Assembly: GCA_951804985.1 (NCBI GenBank) | Contig: OX638134.1 | Coordinates: forward strand, 8,639,017 to 8,703,016 | DNA: 64,000 bases | Source: Dryomyza anilis | Taxonomy: Eukaryota; Arthropoda; Insecta; Diptera; Dryomyzidae | Reading direction: 5' to 3' | In this document: piece by piece, positions 61,801 to 64,000 of the stretch | Numbering within the stretch: the first letter of the stretch is position 1 | How the letters are laid out: each line of letters begins with the position of its first letter | Notes under the pieces: model-generated | What the model was told of the DNA's origin: nothing | What the model saw: only the letters and a program-made list of their open reading frames with translations | The model's database searches: none | Translations under genes and position numbers: made by a program

Positions 61801-61829
61801 GAGGTTAGAACAATTTTATTTGAAGATTT
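58804..61829. other. AT-rich DNA without gene; small repeats and motifs
   Basis: A diverged 98-bp tandem pair starts at about 58966 and 59064 (TTTGCATTCAACTAGA, GTGGATGGC). AACAGCTGTT at 59492-59501, next to CAGTGCTGCCAA, is a second housekeeping-type E-box and could mark an unannotated promoter. 59560-61000 is featureless. 61058-61400 is slightly GC-richer, with no convincing exon. Confidence 0.4.
61440..61475. other. Two adjacent perfect hairpins
   Basis: GATCC-GCAA-GGATC (61440-61453; a GNRA-type loop) is followed by CTCGTAC-TATATG-GTACGAG (61456-61475). A 16-bp palindrome GCCATCGATCGATGGC lies at 61625-61640. No tRNA or known RNA family fits; may be an element end. Confidence 0.4.
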
Positions 61830-63840
61830 TAAGCAAGAGAAGACGGAGTTTCTATAAAGAGCTGCATATTTTCTGTCTTGCTACTTGGTATTCTATGTAA
61901 GATTCAAATTCTGGAATTTTTAAGAAATATTTCGGACCTATTTCCGGCATACACACAGATAAATGGAATATTTTGGGAAGTGTATAGCTTGTATATATAG
62001 TTTGTAAAATTTTGTGGAATATTAATAGCAGATTTACGGTATATTTTGGGAAACAAAATAAAGCTTGTAATACAAACTTTGCCTTTGTCTGCTTAAATTA
62101 TGCCAAAAAAATATTTCTAAACTGCCAGGACTCTTTGCTGAAAATTTTGTCTGCGGTATTTTATACTTTGTAAAGTCCTTTCGTACCTAATACAGATTTA
62201 AGATTTAATGATTTACAAGAAAATAATTCATGTGCATATAGAATATATCGACTACTATTGGAACTTTCTGATTTCAGTTCAACTTTTTTTGAATTTTTCT
62301 TGTGTTCTAGAATAACCTAGACAACATTTAAGGCATGCTCAAGGCGAACAAAATCAACGAAGAAACCTATGTCAAATGCAGCCTTTTTTTTAGGCCATGC
62401 CCAAAATATATCTGGAATCTGCTTTTAAATCTCCACAAAATTTCGTTTTTCTGGCAATTTTATTCATGATTGTGGGCAGTGTATTGCCTAGACAAAATTT
62501 TTGGCAGGGTCGGGGCAGTTTAGAAACATTTTCTCGGCATATTTCAAACAGACAAAAGCGACGTTTGTATCACAAGCTGTCTGTTATCTGCCCATTCCCA
62601 AAATATGGCGTGAATCTGCCATTAAAATACCATTAAATTTTACAAACTGTTATACACCGGCTGTGCGGTTCACGGAAATATGCCCGAAATATTCCTGAAA
62701 AATGTCCGAAAATGTCTTGAGTTGTTATACAAAATTTTTAGCAGGCTCAAGACACTTTAAAAATATATTTTCGAAAGATTTCAAGCAAACAAAGACAGAG
62801 TTTGTATCAAAACCTGCCCTTTTTCTGACCATGCTTTAAAAATTTCGTAAACATAGCTTTAAATTTCTAGAATCTTCCATTTATATCTGAAAAATACCAG
62901 AAATTTAGCTTTGGGAGGTTACCGAATTTTGTGGTAATTTTATGGTAGATTTTCGGTATATTTTAGGAAATGGTAGGAAATATGCGGTTTTGTGTGTTTA
63001 AAATCCTTCAGAGAAAAGTTTATGCACTGCCTTTATCGCATATTTCAGGAATATCTCGAATATATTTCTGGCAAATACACAGAGAAATAGAAATGGAAGA
63101 TTGTGGGAAGCTTTCCAAAACAACACTTCTGTCAGGGCAATTTAGTAACATTTTATCGGAAAATTATAAGCAGACATGGCGGAGCTTGTATTAAAAGTTT
63201 TCTGTTTATTGCTCGTTCGCAATGATTCCTGGAATTTGCATTTACAACTCCACAAAATTTAATAATCTGCCATAGGTTTTCCACAAACTTCTATATATCT
63301 GTGTGCTTGCTAAAAACACGCCGTAAATATTCCTGAAAAATGCCAGAAATTTTGTTTCGGGATAGACCACCTCTAAAAGCATATAAAAACATATTTTTAA
63401 AACATATTTTCGAAATATTTTAAGTAGAGAAAGCCGGAGTTTGTATTAAAAACAATATATTTTCTACCCGATCCAAAAATATGCCGCGAAGCTGACTTTA
63501 AAATTCCACATAATTTGATAATCTGTCATAAGCTTAACACAAACTTTCATTTATCTGTCATTTTGCCAGAAAAATTCAGAAAGTGCCAGACATTTTGTCT
63601 CGGGACAGTATCAAATTTTGTGGAACTTTAAAGGCAGATTGTCGAAATATTTTGGGTATAAAACTTCGCCTTTGTCTATATTTCGAAAAACAGGTTTTTT
63701 TTTATACGATTCGACCCTGCCAAAAATTGTGACAAGAAACGAAAATCTCCCGTTTTTTTTACGGAAATATGCCGGAATTATGTCCGCAATATTCCAGGAA
63801 ATGCCAGAAACTTCGCCTTGAGAAGAATATTTAAAATTCA
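61830..63840. repeat. Degenerate long-period repeat field at the right edge
   Basis: Blocks like CGAAATATTTTAAGCAGACA + AAGACGGAGTTTGTATTAAA recur in direct orientation at about 61830, 62540, 62775, 63150 and 63415, and inverted at about 62080 and 63650. Companion blocks CCAAAATATGCCGGGAATCT, TTTAAAATTCCACAAAATTT and AAATATTCCTGAAAAATGCC lie between. Spacing is 240-380 bp with inversions, so it is not a simple satellite. Short frames within it share no conserved protein. Confidence 0.6.
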
Positions 63841-64000
63841 GTTAGAATATTTCGAACTATTCAAAATTATTGTTTTATTTTCAAATATTAAATTTTTTCT
63901 CTGTGTAGTCTTTAATATGCAACATCAAGAAAATACATTGTGATGAAAAAAGAGCGCCGTTTTTACGACAGATTTGTATTTTTGCGGATGTGGAAATGGA

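Overview
The window is a piece of a dipteran nuclear genome, most likely a higher (schizophoran) fly and perhaps a tephritid-like one. The grounds are very AT-rich DNA, spliced genes whose proteins read like their Drosophila counterparts (Prp31, an NADH-cytochrome b5 reductase, Cyclin A), introns of up to about 13 kb packed with small transposable elements, and a tRNA-derived SINE and LINE 3' ends of a style I associate with higher flies. The species assignment is inference. All exon structures were deduced by hand from reading frame, splice sites and family knowledge.

Layout. (1) 1-1879, minus: the 5' four exons of Prp31, running off the left edge. (2) 1.9-6.4 kb: intergenic DNA with a 99 % identical 396-bp tandem duplication, then the probable promoter area of the next gene. 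(3) 6368-24873, plus: a membrane-anchored NADH-cytochrome b5 reductase gene. It has a 13.6-kb first intron, two candidate first coding exons (6368-6394 and 11083-11097, both ending in phase 0) and two complete, homologous, alternative last exons (20920-21092 and 24701-24873), each encoding the NADH-binding C-terminus. (4) 25.4-29.8 kb: a nest of transposable elements (Helitron-derived DNA, a MITE, two SINE copies, two LINE fragments and an unrecognised broken reading frame). (5) 31799-54730, minus: the complete six-exon Cyclin A gene, convergent with the reductase. Its 11.6-kb intron 3 carries a nested gene on the opposite strand, a two-exon RIB43A-like ciliary/flagellar microtubule protein (38563-40556). 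(6) 54.7-64 kb: the Cyclin A upstream region, a 1.2-kb hAT-like foldback element with an 8-bp target duplication, a complete MITE, and about 2 kb of degenerate long-period repeats at the right edge. A weak candidate first exon of a divergent plus-strand gene lies at 56354-56380.

The host genes are housekeeping or cell-biological: spliceosome (Prp31), electron transfer at the ER or mitochondrial outer membrane (reductase), cell cycle (CycA), axoneme (RIB43A-like). I see no operon-like functional link; they are neighbours. Much of the remaining window is repeats: Helitron-like and DINE-like elements with GTCT microsatellite cores, at least six foldback/MITE families, and several minisatellites, including one roughly 41-bp array present twice in opposite orientation with matching flanks, which suggests an array carried by a mobile element.

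The most interesting biology is the reductase gene, with duplicated terminal exons of identical coding length plus alternative starts. I found no evidence for an immune, CRISPR-like or other wholly new system; this is eukaryotic DNA.
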